Positions 35,488-43,632 of a stretch of 64,000 nucleotides of DNA are shown here, piece by piece. This DNA is from Clostridiales bacterium (GTDB lineage Bacteria > Bacillota > Clostridia > Oscillospirales > Oscillospiraceae): NCBI GenBank assembly GCA_004556755.1, contig SFFW01000002.1:26970-90969 (forward strand), given 5' to 3'. Position 1 is the stretch's first letter. Each line of letters begins with the position of its first letter. The position numbers were made by a program, and so were the translations under genes. The notes beneath the pieces are model-generated. The model was not told the origin of the DNA. It did no database searches and worked only from the letters and a program-made list of their open reading frames with translations.

Positions 35488-36618
35488 ATGTATAAACTTT
35501 TGAAAAAAGAGGGCAGAGCAAGACGTGGGGAGTTCCAAACTCCGCATGGGACCGTGCAGACTCCCGTTTTTATGAACGTCGGAACGCAGGGAGCGATAAA
35601 GGGCGCTTTGAGTGCCGAGGATCTTAAAAACATCGGCTGCCAGGTCGAGCTGTCGAACACATACCATCTGCATCTTCGTCCCGGCGACGAGCTTGTCAGG
35701 GACATGGGCGGACTGCATAAGTTTATGACTTGGGACGGGCCCATTCTCACGGACAGCGGCGGATTTCAGGTCTTCTCGCTTGCTACGCTGCGCAAGATAA
35801 AGGAGGAGGGCGTTTCCTTCAACTCGCACATCGACGGGCGCAAGATATTCATGGGTCCCGAAGAAAGCATGAGAATACAGTCAAACCTCGGCTCCGATAT
35901 TGCAATGGCGTTTGACGAGTGCATTAAAATTCCCTCTCCGAAGGAGTATGTTGAAAAATCCTGCGACAGGACGTATCGCTGGCTTGTGCGCTGCAAAGCG
36001 GCTCTTGGCGAATACAACTCACGGGACGATGCAGTAAACCCCGGTCAGATGCTGTTCGGAATAAATCAGGGTGCAACGTTTAAGGACATCAGAATTTCCC
36101 ACATGAAAAAAATAGCGGAGCTTGACCTTCCGGGCTATGCCATCGGCGGACTTGCGGTGGGGGAGAGCCATGAGGAAATGTACGATACCATTGAGGCGGT
36201 CGAGGAGCATATGCCTCAGGACAAGCCGAGATACCTTATGGGCGTCGGCACTCCGGGGAACATTATCGAGTCTGTTTACCGTGGGGTCGATTTCTTCGAC
36301 TGCGTCATGCCTGCAAGAAACGGACGTCACGGACATCTCTTTACTTGGAGCGGAATTATCAACATTAAAAACGAAAAGTACGCAAGAGACGAAGCTCCCA
36401 TTGATCCGATGTGCGACTGTCCCGTTTGCCGAAGATTTTCACGGGCGTATGTAAGGCACCTGTTCAAAGCAGAGGAAATGCTCGCCATGCGCTTTGCGGT
36501 TATGCACAATCTGTATTTCTACAATAAGCTCACGGCAGAGATAAGAAAGAGCCTTGACGAGGGCAGCTTTGCGGAGTTTAGAGGGAAATACTCAAAAATT
36601 CTCGACACAAGAATATAA
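35488..36618 (+). CDS. tgt: Queuine/preQ1 tRNA-ribosyltransferase
   Basis: Exchanges guanine-34 for preQ1 in GUN-decoding tRNAs. 376 residues; the catalytic Asp in TDSGGFQVFSL, the nucleophile Asp in FDCVMPARNGRHG, and the zinc site CDCPVCRRFSRAY (C-x-C-x2-C) with a late His are visible. It follows queA; the standard queA-tgt-yajC order is kept. Confidence 0.98.
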   Translation: MYKLLKKEGRARRGEFQTPHGTVQTPVFMNVGTQGAIKGALSAEDLKNIGCQVELSNTYHLHLRPGDELVRDMGGLHKFMTWDGPILTDSGGFQVFSLATLRKIKEEGVSFNSHIDGRKIFMGPEESMRIQSNLGSDIAMAFDECIKIPSPKEYVEKSCDRTYRWLVRCKAALGEYNSRDDAVNPGQMLFGINQGATFKDIRISHMKKIAELDLPGYAIGGLAVGESHEEMYDTIEAVEEHMPQDKPRYLMGVGTPGNIIESVYRGVDFFDCVMPARNGRHGHLFTWSGIINIKNEKYARDEAPIDPMCDCPVCRRFSRAYVRHLFKAEEMLAMRFAVMHNLYFYNKLTAEIRKSLDEGSFAEFRGKYSKILDTRI

Positions 36619-36622
36619 ACTA

Positions 36623-36651
36623 TTGCAAAACAGCGATATATTATGTATAAT
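36623..36651 (+). promoter_or_regulatory. Promoter of yajC
   Basis: TTGCAA (36623-36628), 17-nt spacer, TATAAT (36646-36651), starting just after the tgt stop. Confidence 0.75.
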
Positions 36652-36682
36652 TATCATAATTCAGAAAAGGAGTTCGGATTAA

Positions 36683-37003
36683 ATGTTTGATTTTTCTCTT
36701 ATGGCCAAAAGCAACCAGGGCGGCGGTCTCACAATGATACTTCTTCTGGTCGGATTTTTCCTCATCATGTGGCTTCTGATGATCAGACCCGAAAAGAAGA
36801 GACAGAAGAAGATGGAAGAAATGCGCAACAACGTCAGCGTTGGTGACAACATCGTTACCATCGGCGGCATAATGGGCAAGGTCGTTCACGTTACCGACGA
36901 CAACGTTACCATCGAGTCCGGCGAAGACAGAGTTCGTGTTCAGTTTAAGAAAACCGCCATCAGTGTCAATGAAAGCGCCAAGCCTGAACCCCAGAAGAAA
37001 TAA
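36683..37003 (+). CDS. yajC: Preprotein translocase accessory subunit YajC
   Basis: 106 residues with one N-terminal transmembrane helix (MILLLVGFFLIMWLLMI) and the family motif RPEKKRQKKMEEMRNNVSVGD followed by IVTIGGIMGKV. It associates with SecDF at the inner membrane. AAGGAG precedes the ATG. secD and secF are not in the window. Confidence 0.93.
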   Translation: MFDFSLMAKSNQGGGLTMILLLVGFFLIMWLLMIRPEKKRQKKMEEMRNNVSVGDNIVTIGGIMGKVVHVTDDNVTIESGEDRVRVQFKKTAISVNESAKPEPQKK

Positions 37004-37022
37004 AAATCGGCAGCATATAATT

Positions 37023-37071
37023 CCTCCGACGAAATAAGATGTACAAAGCATCTTTCGTCGGAGGTTTTTTT
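37023..37071 (+). terminator. Terminator of yajC whose 3' arm is the next gene's ribosome site
   Basis: CCTCCGACGAAA (37023-37034) pairs with TTTCGTCGGAGG (37053-37064), with GATG/CATC extending the stem inside, followed by seven T. The GGAGG in the 3' arm is also the Shine-Dalgarno of the gene starting at 37072, and the T run is the spacer to its ATG. Confidence 0.8.
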
Positions 37072-37509
37072 ATGCATCAAAAAACGAAGAAAAAGGACAA
37101 GAACGGCGATGTGATAATCAGAGCCGTGGTTGCGGGCATCGTCGCCGCAGTTATACTGCTGCTTGCGTATTCGCTGATGATAGACAAAGGCGTCGCCTCG
37201 ATAAAATACGTCGGCTATGCGGTGATAGGGATAAACTTCATTGCTGCTGCCGTGTGCGGCATCGTTGCAGGTTCGGCGGCAGGGGAGGGGAGGCTCGTGA
37301 GAGTGACAGCCTCGTGCGGAATCTTCACCGCTGCGCTCGCCGTTTTTGCTTTGGCGTCGAACGAGGGGGGCGTTGAAATGGACAGGATACTGAGAATGAT
37401 CCTTTGCGGATGCGGCGGTGCGCTGTGCGGCCTGATAGTGCGTTTCGGCAAAAGTAACAAAAAGTTGCAAAATAGAAGCAAGAACAAAAGGAGATATAAC
37501 AAATCGTAA
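37072..37509 (+). CDS. TIGR04086 family membrane protein
   Basis: 145 residues with four transmembrane helices (about 15-37, 45-65, 72-90, 105-125), a Lys-rich N-terminus (HQKTKKKDKNG) and a strongly basic C-terminal tail. It matches the TIGR04086 family, which in Clostridia lies directly behind yajC; function unknown. The ATG at 37072 lies 7 nt after GGAGG. It can only be transcribed by read-through of, or from within, the yajC terminator, since the terminator overlaps its ribosome site. Confidence 0.75.
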   Translation: MHQKTKKKDKNGDVIIRAVVAGIVAAVILLLAYSLMIDKGVASIKYVGYAVIGINFIAAAVCGIVAGSAAGEGRLVRVTASCGIFTAALAVFALASNEGGVEMDRILRMILCGCGGALCGLIVRFGKSNKKLQNRSKNKRRYNKS

Positions 37510-37702
37510 TACGCAAAAATGGTTTACATAATTTTAATGATTACCTATATGTAGTGCGATTTTGCGGAAATATAACAAAATGTAGCGTTATAAATGCTGT
37601 AAACTCAATGGGTTCACGACATAGGTATGCATGGTTAACATAATATTGTTAACATAATATGCCGTCATAATTAACAAAATTGATCAAATTTCAGAAAAAC
37701 AC
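37510..37702. other. AT-rich non-coding stretch with a 13-bp direct repeat
   Basis: No reading frame is seen. The 13-mer GTTAACATAATAT occurs at 37634-37646 and again at 37648-37660, one base apart; each copy starts with the palindrome GTTAAC. Such tandem sites often bind a dimeric regulator. It lies about 140 bp upstream of the SpoIIM-like gene. Confidence 0.55.
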
Positions 37703-37731
37703 TTGATTACAGAAAGAATTTGTATTATATT
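37703..37731 (+). promoter_or_regulatory. Promoter of the SpoIIM-like gene
   Basis: TTGATT (37703-37708), 17-nt spacer, TATATT (37726-37731). Confidence 0.55.
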
Positions 37732-37798
37732 GTCCCTACTGGTAGTTATGTAAATTCAACCATTATTCTTTCTGTTTGAAATTGTTCGGGAGATTTTA

Positions 37799-38359
37799 AT
37801 GAAAGTTTTAAACGGAAGGATAGGAAAATTTACATCAACGGCGTCGCTCGGTGGCTTTTTGCTCCCGGTTTCAATGATTTTGCTCGGCTTTGCCCTTGCG
37901 TTTTTTGAGGGCGGAGGCATGGCGGACGGGATACTGAAAGCTGCGTTAAAGTCCGAAATCGACATATTATTCGGCGCCGATTTAGGTTGCGTTTTTATTT
38001 TTGCGGCGCTTGTATTGGCCGCAATGTTTATAGCGGCTCCGCTGCTCATTGCGCTCAGTTGCTTTGCATACGGTTATTTTTCGACCGCTTCATGGAGTTT
38101 CATAATATCTCGCTTATCCGATGACATAAGTGTCGGATGTGTTATTACGAGGTTTTTTCTCATTTTGCTCTTTACGGCTGTATTTATCGCTTTTGCACAA
38201 ATCGAGCTTCGGTTCTATTCAAATGCGGCGGTCGTTTTCTTCAGAAATAAGAGCTTAGTCTCTCGCCTGCGTCGAGTGCTTCTTTCGGCGCTGGCCGCAA
38301 TTTTGATTTTGCTGTCGGTGTGCAGACTTTTTACCAAACTGTTTCCGATTGCTTTATAG
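37799..38359 (+). CDS. Polytopic membrane protein, possibly SpoIIM-related
   Basis: 186 residues, four to five transmembrane helices (about 17-38, 60-88, 110-135, 160-180). The layout and length resemble stage II sporulation protein M, a part of the engulfment machine with SpoIID and SpoIIP, and spoIIM commonly lies next to xerD in Firmicutes, as here. The sequence itself gives no strong motif, so the assignment rests on context. GGGAG lies 6 nt before the ATG; xerD follows after 22 nt. Confidence 0.5.
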   Translation: MKVLNGRIGKFTSTASLGGFLLPVSMILLGFALAFFEGGGMADGILKAALKSEIDILFGADLGCVFIFAALVLAAMFIAAPLLIALSCFAYGYFSTASWSFIISRLSDDISVGCVITRFFLILLFTAVFIAFAQIELRFYSNAAVVFFRNKSLVSRLRRVLLSALAAILILLSVCRLFTKLFPIAL

Positions 38360-38381
38360 ACTATAGAAAGGGGGTAGCTGA

Positions 38382-39272
38382 ATGCTTAATTCCATCTGCA
38401 TAGAAAACTTTAACAGATACCTTACGGAAGTTAAGAAAGCGTCTCAGAACACCCTCAGCTCTTATCTTCGCGACATCAGGCAGCTTGCGGATTATCTCGA
38501 TACCCACACCGGCGACTCGCTCGACCACGCTACGGACGACGATCTGTCTACATACATTTCGTGGCTCAGAGGAAACGGAAAGTCGGTCGCAACGGTTTCG
38601 AGAGCAATTGCGTCTCTCAAATGCTTCTACGGTTGGCTTTTGAGTGAGGGAAGCATAAAAGAAAACCCGGCGGCCAAGCTTACGCCGGACAAGACCACAC
38701 CGAAGCTTCCGCAGATACTTACGAGCAAGGAGGTCGAACTTCTCCTTGAACAGCCCTCCTGTACCGACGCTAAGGGTTACCGTGACAGGGCGATGCTTGA
38801 GCTGCTGTACGCAACCGGTATAAGGGTCAGCGAGCTTATCTCACTCGACATGAGCGATGTTAACACCTCGGCGGGCGTTATTCGCTGCAAGGGTAAGGAT
38901 AAGGAGCGTTTTATCCCGCTCTATCCCACTGCAGTCAAGGCGCTGTCTGAGTACATCGAATTTATTCGCCCGCAGATGATCGCACTTCCCAACGAGCAGG
39001 CGCTGTTTGTGAATGTCAGCGGAGAGCGAATGTCAAGGCAGGGATTTTGGAAGATCATCAAGTCCTACCAGCAGAAGGCACATATCGACAAGACCATTAC
39101 GCCGCACACGCTCAGACACTCGTTTGCAGCACACCTTCTTGAAAACGGGGCCGATATACACTCCATTCAGGAAATGCTGGGGCATGCGGACATATCTTCG
39201 ACGCAGATCTACTCCCAGCTCGTGAAAAAGCAGCTCAAGGATGTTTACAACAAAGCTCATCCGAGAGCGTGA
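38382..39272 (+). CDS. xerD: Site-specific tyrosine recombinase XerD
   Basis: Resolves chromosome dimers at dif together with XerC. 296 residues: SAM-like N-terminal core-binding domain (NFNRYLTEVKKASQNTLSSY) and catalytic domain with ATGIRVSELI (Arg I), a beta-hairpin Lys in CKGKDKERF, HTLRHSFAAH (His-x-x-Arg), LGHADISSTQIYSQL (His and the Tyr nucleophile). AGGGGGT is the ribosome site. It is the best XerD candidate of the two Xer-like genes in the window. Confidence 0.93.
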   Translation: MLNSICIENFNRYLTEVKKASQNTLSSYLRDIRQLADYLDTHTGDSLDHATDDDLSTYISWLRGNGKSVATVSRAIASLKCFYGWLLSEGSIKENPAAKLTPDKTTPKLPQILTSKEVELLLEQPSCTDAKGYRDRAMLELLYATGIRVSELISLDMSDVNTSAGVIRCKGKDKERFIPLYPTAVKALSEYIEFIRPQMIALPNEQALFVNVSGERMSRQGFWKIIKSYQQKAHIDKTITPHTLRHSFAAHLLENGADIHSIQEMLGHADISSTQIYSQLVKKQLKDVYNKAHPRA

Positions 39273-39282
39273 ACCGAACTAT

Positions 39283-39315
39283 AAGACCGCATCCGTATGC
39301 AGATGCGGTCTTTTT
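39283..39315 (+). terminator. Terminator of xerD
   Basis: GACCGCATC / GATGCGGTC with an 8-nt loop and TTTTT. Confidence 0.9.
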
Positions 39316-39317
39316 GC

Positions 39318-39346
39318 TTGCCAACTATATTTTAACGTGATAAAAT
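39318..39346 (+). promoter_or_regulatory. Promoter of ruvCAB
   Basis: TTGCCA (39318-39323), 17-nt spacer, TAAAAT (39341-39346), directly behind the xerD terminator. Confidence 0.75.
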
Positions 39347-39367
39347 ATAGTGATTGGAGTGATGGAT

Positions 39368-39883
39368 TTGCGAATATTGGGCATTGACCCCGGATTGGCT
39401 ACCGTGGGATTCGGAGTCGTGGACACGGCTAAGAACGCTATGAAGCTTGTGAGCTGCGGCGTTATAAGTACCCCGGCGCACACCTCGCTTTCAAGCAGAC
39501 TTGACCGCATTTTCTCCGATATGAATGAGCTTATTCAGACCTTTAACCCCGATGTGATATCGGTCGAGGAGCTGTTTTTCAACACAAACATCACGACGGG
39601 CATTGCGGTTTCACACGCAAGGGGAGTTATACTCCTGTCGGCGTACAGGAGCGGAGTGCCTGTTTACGAGTATACGCCGCTTCAGGTGAAGCAAGCTGTG
39701 GCGGGATACGGAAGGGCGGAAAAACGGCAGGTCATAGACATGGTAAAGCGCTTGCTAAGGCTGCCGGCAGCACCGAAGCCGGACGACGCCGCCGACGCCG
39801 TCGCGCTGGCGGTCTGTCACGCAAGATGCTCGACCTCACTGCTTGCCGGAAAGGAAGTAAATGACGTATGTTCTACCATTTAG
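39368..39883 (+). CDS. ruvC: Holliday junction endonuclease RuvC
   Basis: Cuts Holliday junctions bound by RuvAB. 171 residues; catalytic acids in LGIDPG, SVEELFF and DAADAVALA. I choose TTG 39368 because GGAG lies 9 nt upstream and the product starts at the conserved RILGIDPG; ATG 39362 or GTG 39350 would place the ribosome site too close or absent. The 3' end overlaps ruvA by 16 nt. Confidence 0.95.
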   Translation: MRILGIDPGLATVGFGVVDTAKNAMKLVSCGVISTPAHTSLSSRLDRIFSDMNELIQTFNPDVISVEELFFNTNITTGIAVSHARGVILLSAYRSGVPVYEYTPLQVKQAVAGYGRAEKRQVIDMVKRLLRLPAAPKPDDAADAVALAVCHARCSTSLLAGKEVNDVCSTI

Positions 39884-40464
39884 AGGGCGTTGTCACCGAC
39901 ATAGACATCAATTTTGCGGTCATCGACTGCGGCGGTGTCGGCTACGGAGTCAACACGACCGCAAACACGCTGTCGCATTTAAAAATTAACGAAGGTGCAA
40001 AGCTGTATATATCAGAGTGCATTAAAGAGGACGCATTTGATCTCTACGGCTTTTATACACTCAGTGAGAAGCGCTGTTTTGAAATGATGCTCACGGTTTC
40101 GGGCATCGGTCCGAAGGCGGCTCAGTCGATTTTGTCCCTCAACACGCCGGAGTCGCTTGCCATGGCGGTGATGAACGGAGACGAAAAACCCATAACCGCC
40201 GCACCGGGAGTCGGAAAAAAGATCGCACAGAGACTGATCCTTGAGCTGAAGGACAAAATGAGTAAGCAGGCAGGTGTCGCTGCGACCGAGCTTCCGTACT
40301 TTGCGGCTCAGGCGCAAAGTAGTACGAAAAACGAAGCCGTGACTGCACTTATGGTACTTGGCTATTCGACTTCCGAGATCAATGCTGCGCTTGGCGCTTT
40401 TGACCCGTCCGGCATGACGACCGAGCAGATAGTGAAGCTCGCATTGAAAAATTTGATGAAGTAG
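39868..40464 (+). CDS. ruvA: Holliday junction DNA helicase subunit RuvA
   Basis: 198 residues, tetramer that holds the four-way junction for RuvB. N-terminal OB fold (MFYHLEGVVTDID), two helix-hairpin-helix motifs (LTVSGIGPKAAQSIL, ITAAPGVGKKIAQRLI) and the C-terminal RuvB-contact domain (EAVTALMVLGYS). Middle gene of ruvCAB; the start lies inside ruvC. Confidence 0.97.
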   Translation: MFYHLEGVVTDIDINFAVIDCGGVGYGVNTTANTLSHLKINEGAKLYISECIKEDAFDLYGFYTLSEKRCFEMMLTVSGIGPKAAQSILSLNTPESLAMAVMNGDEKPITAAPGVGKKIAQRLILELKDKMSKQAGVAATELPYFAAQAQSSTKNEAVTALMVLGYSTSEINAALGAFDPSGMTTEQIVKLALKNLMK

Positions 40465-40474
40465 GAGGCGCCAT

Positions 40475-41518
40475 ATGAGCATAAATTTTTCCGAAGGACT
40501 TAACGACGCCGCTGCCATTACAAGCTCGGCGGTCCAGCCGGAAGATTCCGGCGAAGGCAGTCTACGCCCGAAAACGCTCAACGAGTATATTGGGCAGAAG
40601 AAGGCGAAGGACAATCTGAGCGTTTTTATTGACGCTGCAAGAATGAGAAATGAGCCTCTTGACCATGTGCTTCTGCACGGACCTCCGGGACTCGGCAAGA
40701 CGACGCTTGCCGCCGTAATTGCAAACGAAATGGGCGTCAATATGCGCATAACCTCCGGCCCTGCGATCGAAAAGCCCGGAGATCTTGTTGCCATGCTCAC
40801 AAATCTTAATGAGGGCGACATACTGTTTGTGGATGAGATTCACCGTCTTAACAGGGCGTATGAGGAGATCCTGTATCCTGCGATGGAGGATTATGCTATA
40901 GACATTATCCTCGGCAAGGGTCCTTCCGCAAACTCCATACACCTTGAGCTTCCGAAGTTCACGCTTATCGGCGCAACTACACGTTCGGGACAGCTTACCG
41001 CACCGCTGAGAGATCGCTTCGGAGTCACTCTGCGCCTTGAACTCTATACCCCGCAGGAGCTTTGCCGCATCGTCGAGCGTTCCGCCGGGATACTTGGCAT
41101 TGAGATAGAGCCGGACGGTGCAATGGAGATCGCATCAAGATCAAGAGGAACACCGAGAATAGCAAACAGGATGCTTCGCCGTGTGCGTGACTTTGCGCAG
41201 GTCAAGGCGGACGGTGTTATAACAAATGCGGTTGCGGATATGGCGCTGTCTCGGCTTGAGGTGGATAAGCTCGGACTTGACTCGCTTGACAGACGTATGC
41301 TCGGCAGCATAATCGAATACTACGGCGGCGGTCCCGTCGGGGTAGACACTCTTGCTGCAACGATAAACGAGGATTCCGTTACCCTTGAGGACGTCTATGA
41401 GCCGTATCTTCTCCAGCAAGGATTCCTCACGAGGACGCCGAGAGGCCGCTGCGTCACCCGAAAGGCATATTCGCACTTGGGGATCGAATATTCGGGACAG
41501 CAGGAAATTGACCTGTAA
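40475..41518 (+). CDS. ruvB: Holliday junction DNA helicase RuvB
   Basis: AAA+ branch-migration motor, 347 residues. Walker A GPPGLGKTTL, Walker B VDEIHRL, sensor GATTRSGQLT, Arg finger region PLRDRFG, and the winged helix at the C-terminus. TAGGAGG lies before the ATG, 10 nt after ruvA. Completes the ruvCAB operon. Confidence 0.98.
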   Translation: MSINFSEGLNDAAAITSSAVQPEDSGEGSLRPKTLNEYIGQKKAKDNLSVFIDAARMRNEPLDHVLLHGPPGLGKTTLAAVIANEMGVNMRITSGPAIEKPGDLVAMLTNLNEGDILFVDEIHRLNRAYEEILYPAMEDYAIDIILGKGPSANSIHLELPKFTLIGATTRSGQLTAPLRDRFGVTLRLELYTPQELCRIVERSAGILGIEIEPDGAMEIASRSRGTPRIANRMLRRVRDFAQVKADGVITNAVADMALSRLEVDKLGLDSLDRRMLGSIIEYYGGGPVGVDTLAATINEDSVTLEDVYEPYLLQQGFLTRTPRGRCVTRKAYSHLGIEYSGQQEIDL

Positions 41519-41564
41519 TTTGCGATTATTCCTTGCTTATCAATACTTTTTTTGAGTATTTCTA

Positions 41565-41592
41565 TTGACTTTCGCCGACGTTGATATATAAT
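41565..41592 (+). promoter_or_regulatory. Promoter of the sigH-like gene
   Basis: TTGACT (41565-41570), 16-nt spacer, TATAAT (41587-41592). A vegetative-type promoter. Confidence 0.75.
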
Positions 41593-41624
41593 ATAGTAGA
41601 TTGTTTGGGAATATTAGTTTTTGC

Positions 41625-42245
41625 ATGATAAATTATTCGGAACTTGATGATAATAGATTACAGGAGCTGGCGGCTGTCGGTGACAGGCAGGCGGAGGAAC
41701 GGCTTGTTGTGAAATATATGCGCCTTGTGCGTAGGTGTTCACGTCCGTTTTTCCTCGTCGGCGGCGCTCCGGAAGATCTTATACAGGAAGGCATGCTCGG
41801 TCTGCTTTCCGCAATCAGGCAGTACGATCCCAAGCAAAATGCGGCATTCAAAACATATGCCGAGCTGTGCATCAAAAACAGGCTTTTGAGCGCAGTCAAA
41901 ACAGATTCACGTTTGAAGCACAATCCGCTTAACGACGGGTTGCCGCTCGACTTATTACTCTCAGAAGAATCCCAGATCCCCCTATTGGCATACACCGAAC
42001 TTTTTCGGAGAACACCTGAAGAGCAGGTTCTGGCCAGAGAGAACAAAATGGAATTGCAGCAATCGTTCAAGCGCTGCCTTTCTCCGATGGAGAGAAACGT
42101 TTTGCGGCTGTACCTTGACGGCTTGAGTTATCAGGAAATAGCGGAGCAGACCGGAAAGCCGATCAAAGCCGTCGACAATGCAATTCAGAGAATCAGGCGC
42201 AAGCTGGCGCAAAACCTTGATTCAGGCGTTATCAGCAAAAGCTGA
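41625..42245 (+). CDS. sigH: Sigma-70 family factor, SigH-like
   Basis: 206 residues. Region 2 includes LVVKYMRLVRRCSRPFFLVG, EDLIQEGMLGLLSAIRQYD and AAFKTYAELCIKNRLLSAVK, which follow the SigH (Spo0H) pattern rather than ECF factors. Region 4 has MERNVLRLYLDGLSYQEIAE and a helix-turn-helix QTGKPIKAVDNAIQRIRRKL. SigH directs early sporulation and transition-state genes. The ribosome site is poor (GGGA about 15 nt before ATG), so translation may be inefficient. An RNA polymerase sporulation sigma-30-type paralogue is the alternative. Confidence 0.75.
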   Translation: MINYSELDDNRLQELAAVGDRQAEERLVVKYMRLVRRCSRPFFLVGGAPEDLIQEGMLGLLSAIRQYDPKQNAAFKTYAELCIKNRLLSAVKTDSRLKHNPLNDGLPLDLLLSEESQIPLLAYTELFRRTPEEQVLARENKMELQQSFKRCLSPMERNVLRLYLDGLSYQEIAEQTGKPIKAVDNAIQRIRRKLAQNLDSGVISKS

Positions 42246-42292
42246 CGCATATAAAAGCCGATAGGCAAGTTTTTCAAAAGAGAGGATTCAAA

Positions 42293-42574
42293 ATGTACGA
42301 AGACAAGACCTTAGTTTGCAAAGAGTGTGGTCAGGAGTTCGTGTTCTCCGCCGGTGAGCAGGAATTCTACGCAGAGCGCGGCTTCCAGAACGAGCCCCAG
42401 CGCTGCAAGGCATGCCGTGATGCTCGCAAGAACGCAGCACGTGGTCCCCGTGAGTTCTTTACCGCAAAATGCGCAGCTTGCGGCGGCGAAGCAAAGGTTC
42501 CCTTTGAGCCTAAGTCTGACCGTCCCGTATACTGCAGCGAGTGCTTTGCAAAGATGAGGGAAGAGCAGGCCTGA
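42293..42574 (+). CDS. Small zinc-ribbon protein
   Basis: 93 residues with two CxxC pairs per half: CKECGQEF and CKACRD, then CAACGGEA and CSECFA, a pair of zinc ribbons. The family is annotated as zinc-ribbon domain containing protein; a role in nucleic acid binding is assumed. AGAGGA precedes the ATG, and a hairpin terminator follows. Confidence 0.75.
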   Translation: MYEDKTLVCKECGQEFVFSAGEQEFYAERGFQNEPQRCKACRDARKNAARGPREFFTAKCAACGGEAKVPFEPKSDRPVYCSECFAKMREEQA

Positions 42575-42594
42575 ATTCGTTTAGGCAATAGAAT

Positions 42595-42620
42595 GGGGCG
42601 CTCAAGAAGCGTCCCTTTCT
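42595..42620 (+). terminator. Terminator of the zinc-ribbon gene
   Basis: GGGGCGCT / AGCGTCCC (one G-U pair) with a 5-nt loop and TTTCT. Confidence 0.6.
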
Positions 42621-42661
42621 GTTTGACAAGCGAACAAACCACTTAGACAGGAGACGGAACA

Positions 42662-42868
42662 ATGTTTGAAATCACTAAGGAAACCATGGTTTCCGAAATC
42701 CTTGAAAAATGCCCCGAAGCCATGCCCAAGTTCCAGGAGCTTGGTATGCACTGCCTCGGATGCGCACTTGCAACCGCCGAAACGCTTCAGCAGGCTTGCG
42801 AGGCACACGGCGTTGACGTTGACGAGTTTATAATCGAACTCAAGGCGTTTATTATTTTCGGAGTTTGA
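42662..42868 (+). CDS. DUF1858 redox-disulfide protein
   Basis: 68 residues with the CxxC pair HCLGCALA. It matches DUF1858, a hybrid-cluster-associated redox disulfide domain, found alone or fused to iron-sulfur and di-iron proteins; the domain core is ILEKCPEAMPKFQELGMHC. Function in electron transfer or nitric-oxide defence is inferred only. GGAG lies upstream of the ATG. Confidence 0.8.
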   Translation: MFEITKETMVSEILEKCPEAMPKFQELGMHCLGCALATAETLQQACEAHGVDVDEFIIELKAFIIFGV

Positions 42869-42880
42869 TACGAAACGTTT

Positions 42881-42906
42881 AAAAGCCGGGGATGTCCCGG
42901 CTTTTT
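42881..42906 (+). terminator. Terminator of the DUF1858 gene
   Basis: AAAAGCCGGG / CCCGGCTTTT with loop GATGT and a T run. Confidence 0.85.
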
Positions 42907-42927
42907 GCGTATGTTTACGGAGGCACA

Positions 42928-43632
42928 ATGAGCAAACGACTGGATACGATCGCCGACCTTGTAAAGGCCGGTGTCGGCGTTATCGACGTCGGTACCGACC
43001 ACGCATATATTCCGATACTGCTGCGTAAAAACGGCTATAACGGATTTATCACAGCGACGGATATAAACGAAGCACCGCTTAAAAAGGCAAGGCTCAATTT
43101 GGCAGATAGCGACTGCGAGAGCAGTGTTGAGCTTAGGCTTTGCGACGGCTTTGCCGACTGCGACCCCGAAAAAGCGGATACCGTGATAATTGCTGGGATG
43201 GGCGGGGATACGATCGTCGGCATACTTGACCGTGCGGAATGGTGTATGCATCCGGGAATGAAGCTGATACTGCAGCCTGCAACCAAAGCCGAAATACTCA
43301 GGTATTGGCTTGTGAATAACGAATTTAAGATAGAAAATGACATACTCATCAAAGAAAACGGTATGCTCAATCAGATAATTTACGCCGAGTTCGGAGTGCC
43401 GGAAAAGTACGCAGACGCCGAGCTTTTTACCGGGAAATATGAGCATATACGGGACAGTGAGTATTTTTCGGAGCATATAAAGCGGCATATGCGGCGCTTT
43501 GCTGATGCTGCGGACGGTATAGACGCAACGGAGCGAACGGGGCTTCTACCGTGGAAAAAGCTGCTTTGCGGCATGGTTTCCGAGCTTCAAAGAATGGAGG
43601 CGGCTAAAAATGAAGGCAAAATGCATATATAA
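42928..43632 (+). CDS. trmK: tRNA (adenine(22)-N1)-methyltransferase TrmK
   Basis: 234 residues, Rossmann methyltransferase with motif I DVGTDHAYIPILL (SAM site), ATDINEAPLKKA, and the COG2384 hallmark IIAGMGGDTIVGIL. TrmK makes m1A22 in tRNA. CGGAGG lies 4 nt before ATG 42928; the earlier ATG at 42911 is out of ribosome-site reach. It overlaps the next gene by 23 nt. Confidence 0.93.
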   Translation: MSKRLDTIADLVKAGVGVIDVGTDHAYIPILLRKNGYNGFITATDINEAPLKKARLNLADSDCESSVELRLCDGFADCDPEKADTVIIAGMGGDTIVGILDRAEWCMHPGMKLILQPATKAEILRYWLVNNEFKIENDILIKENGMLNQIIYAEFGVPEKYADAELFTGKYEHIRDSEYFSEHIKRHMRRFADAADGIDATERTGLLPWKKLLCGMVSELQRMEAAKNEGKMHI

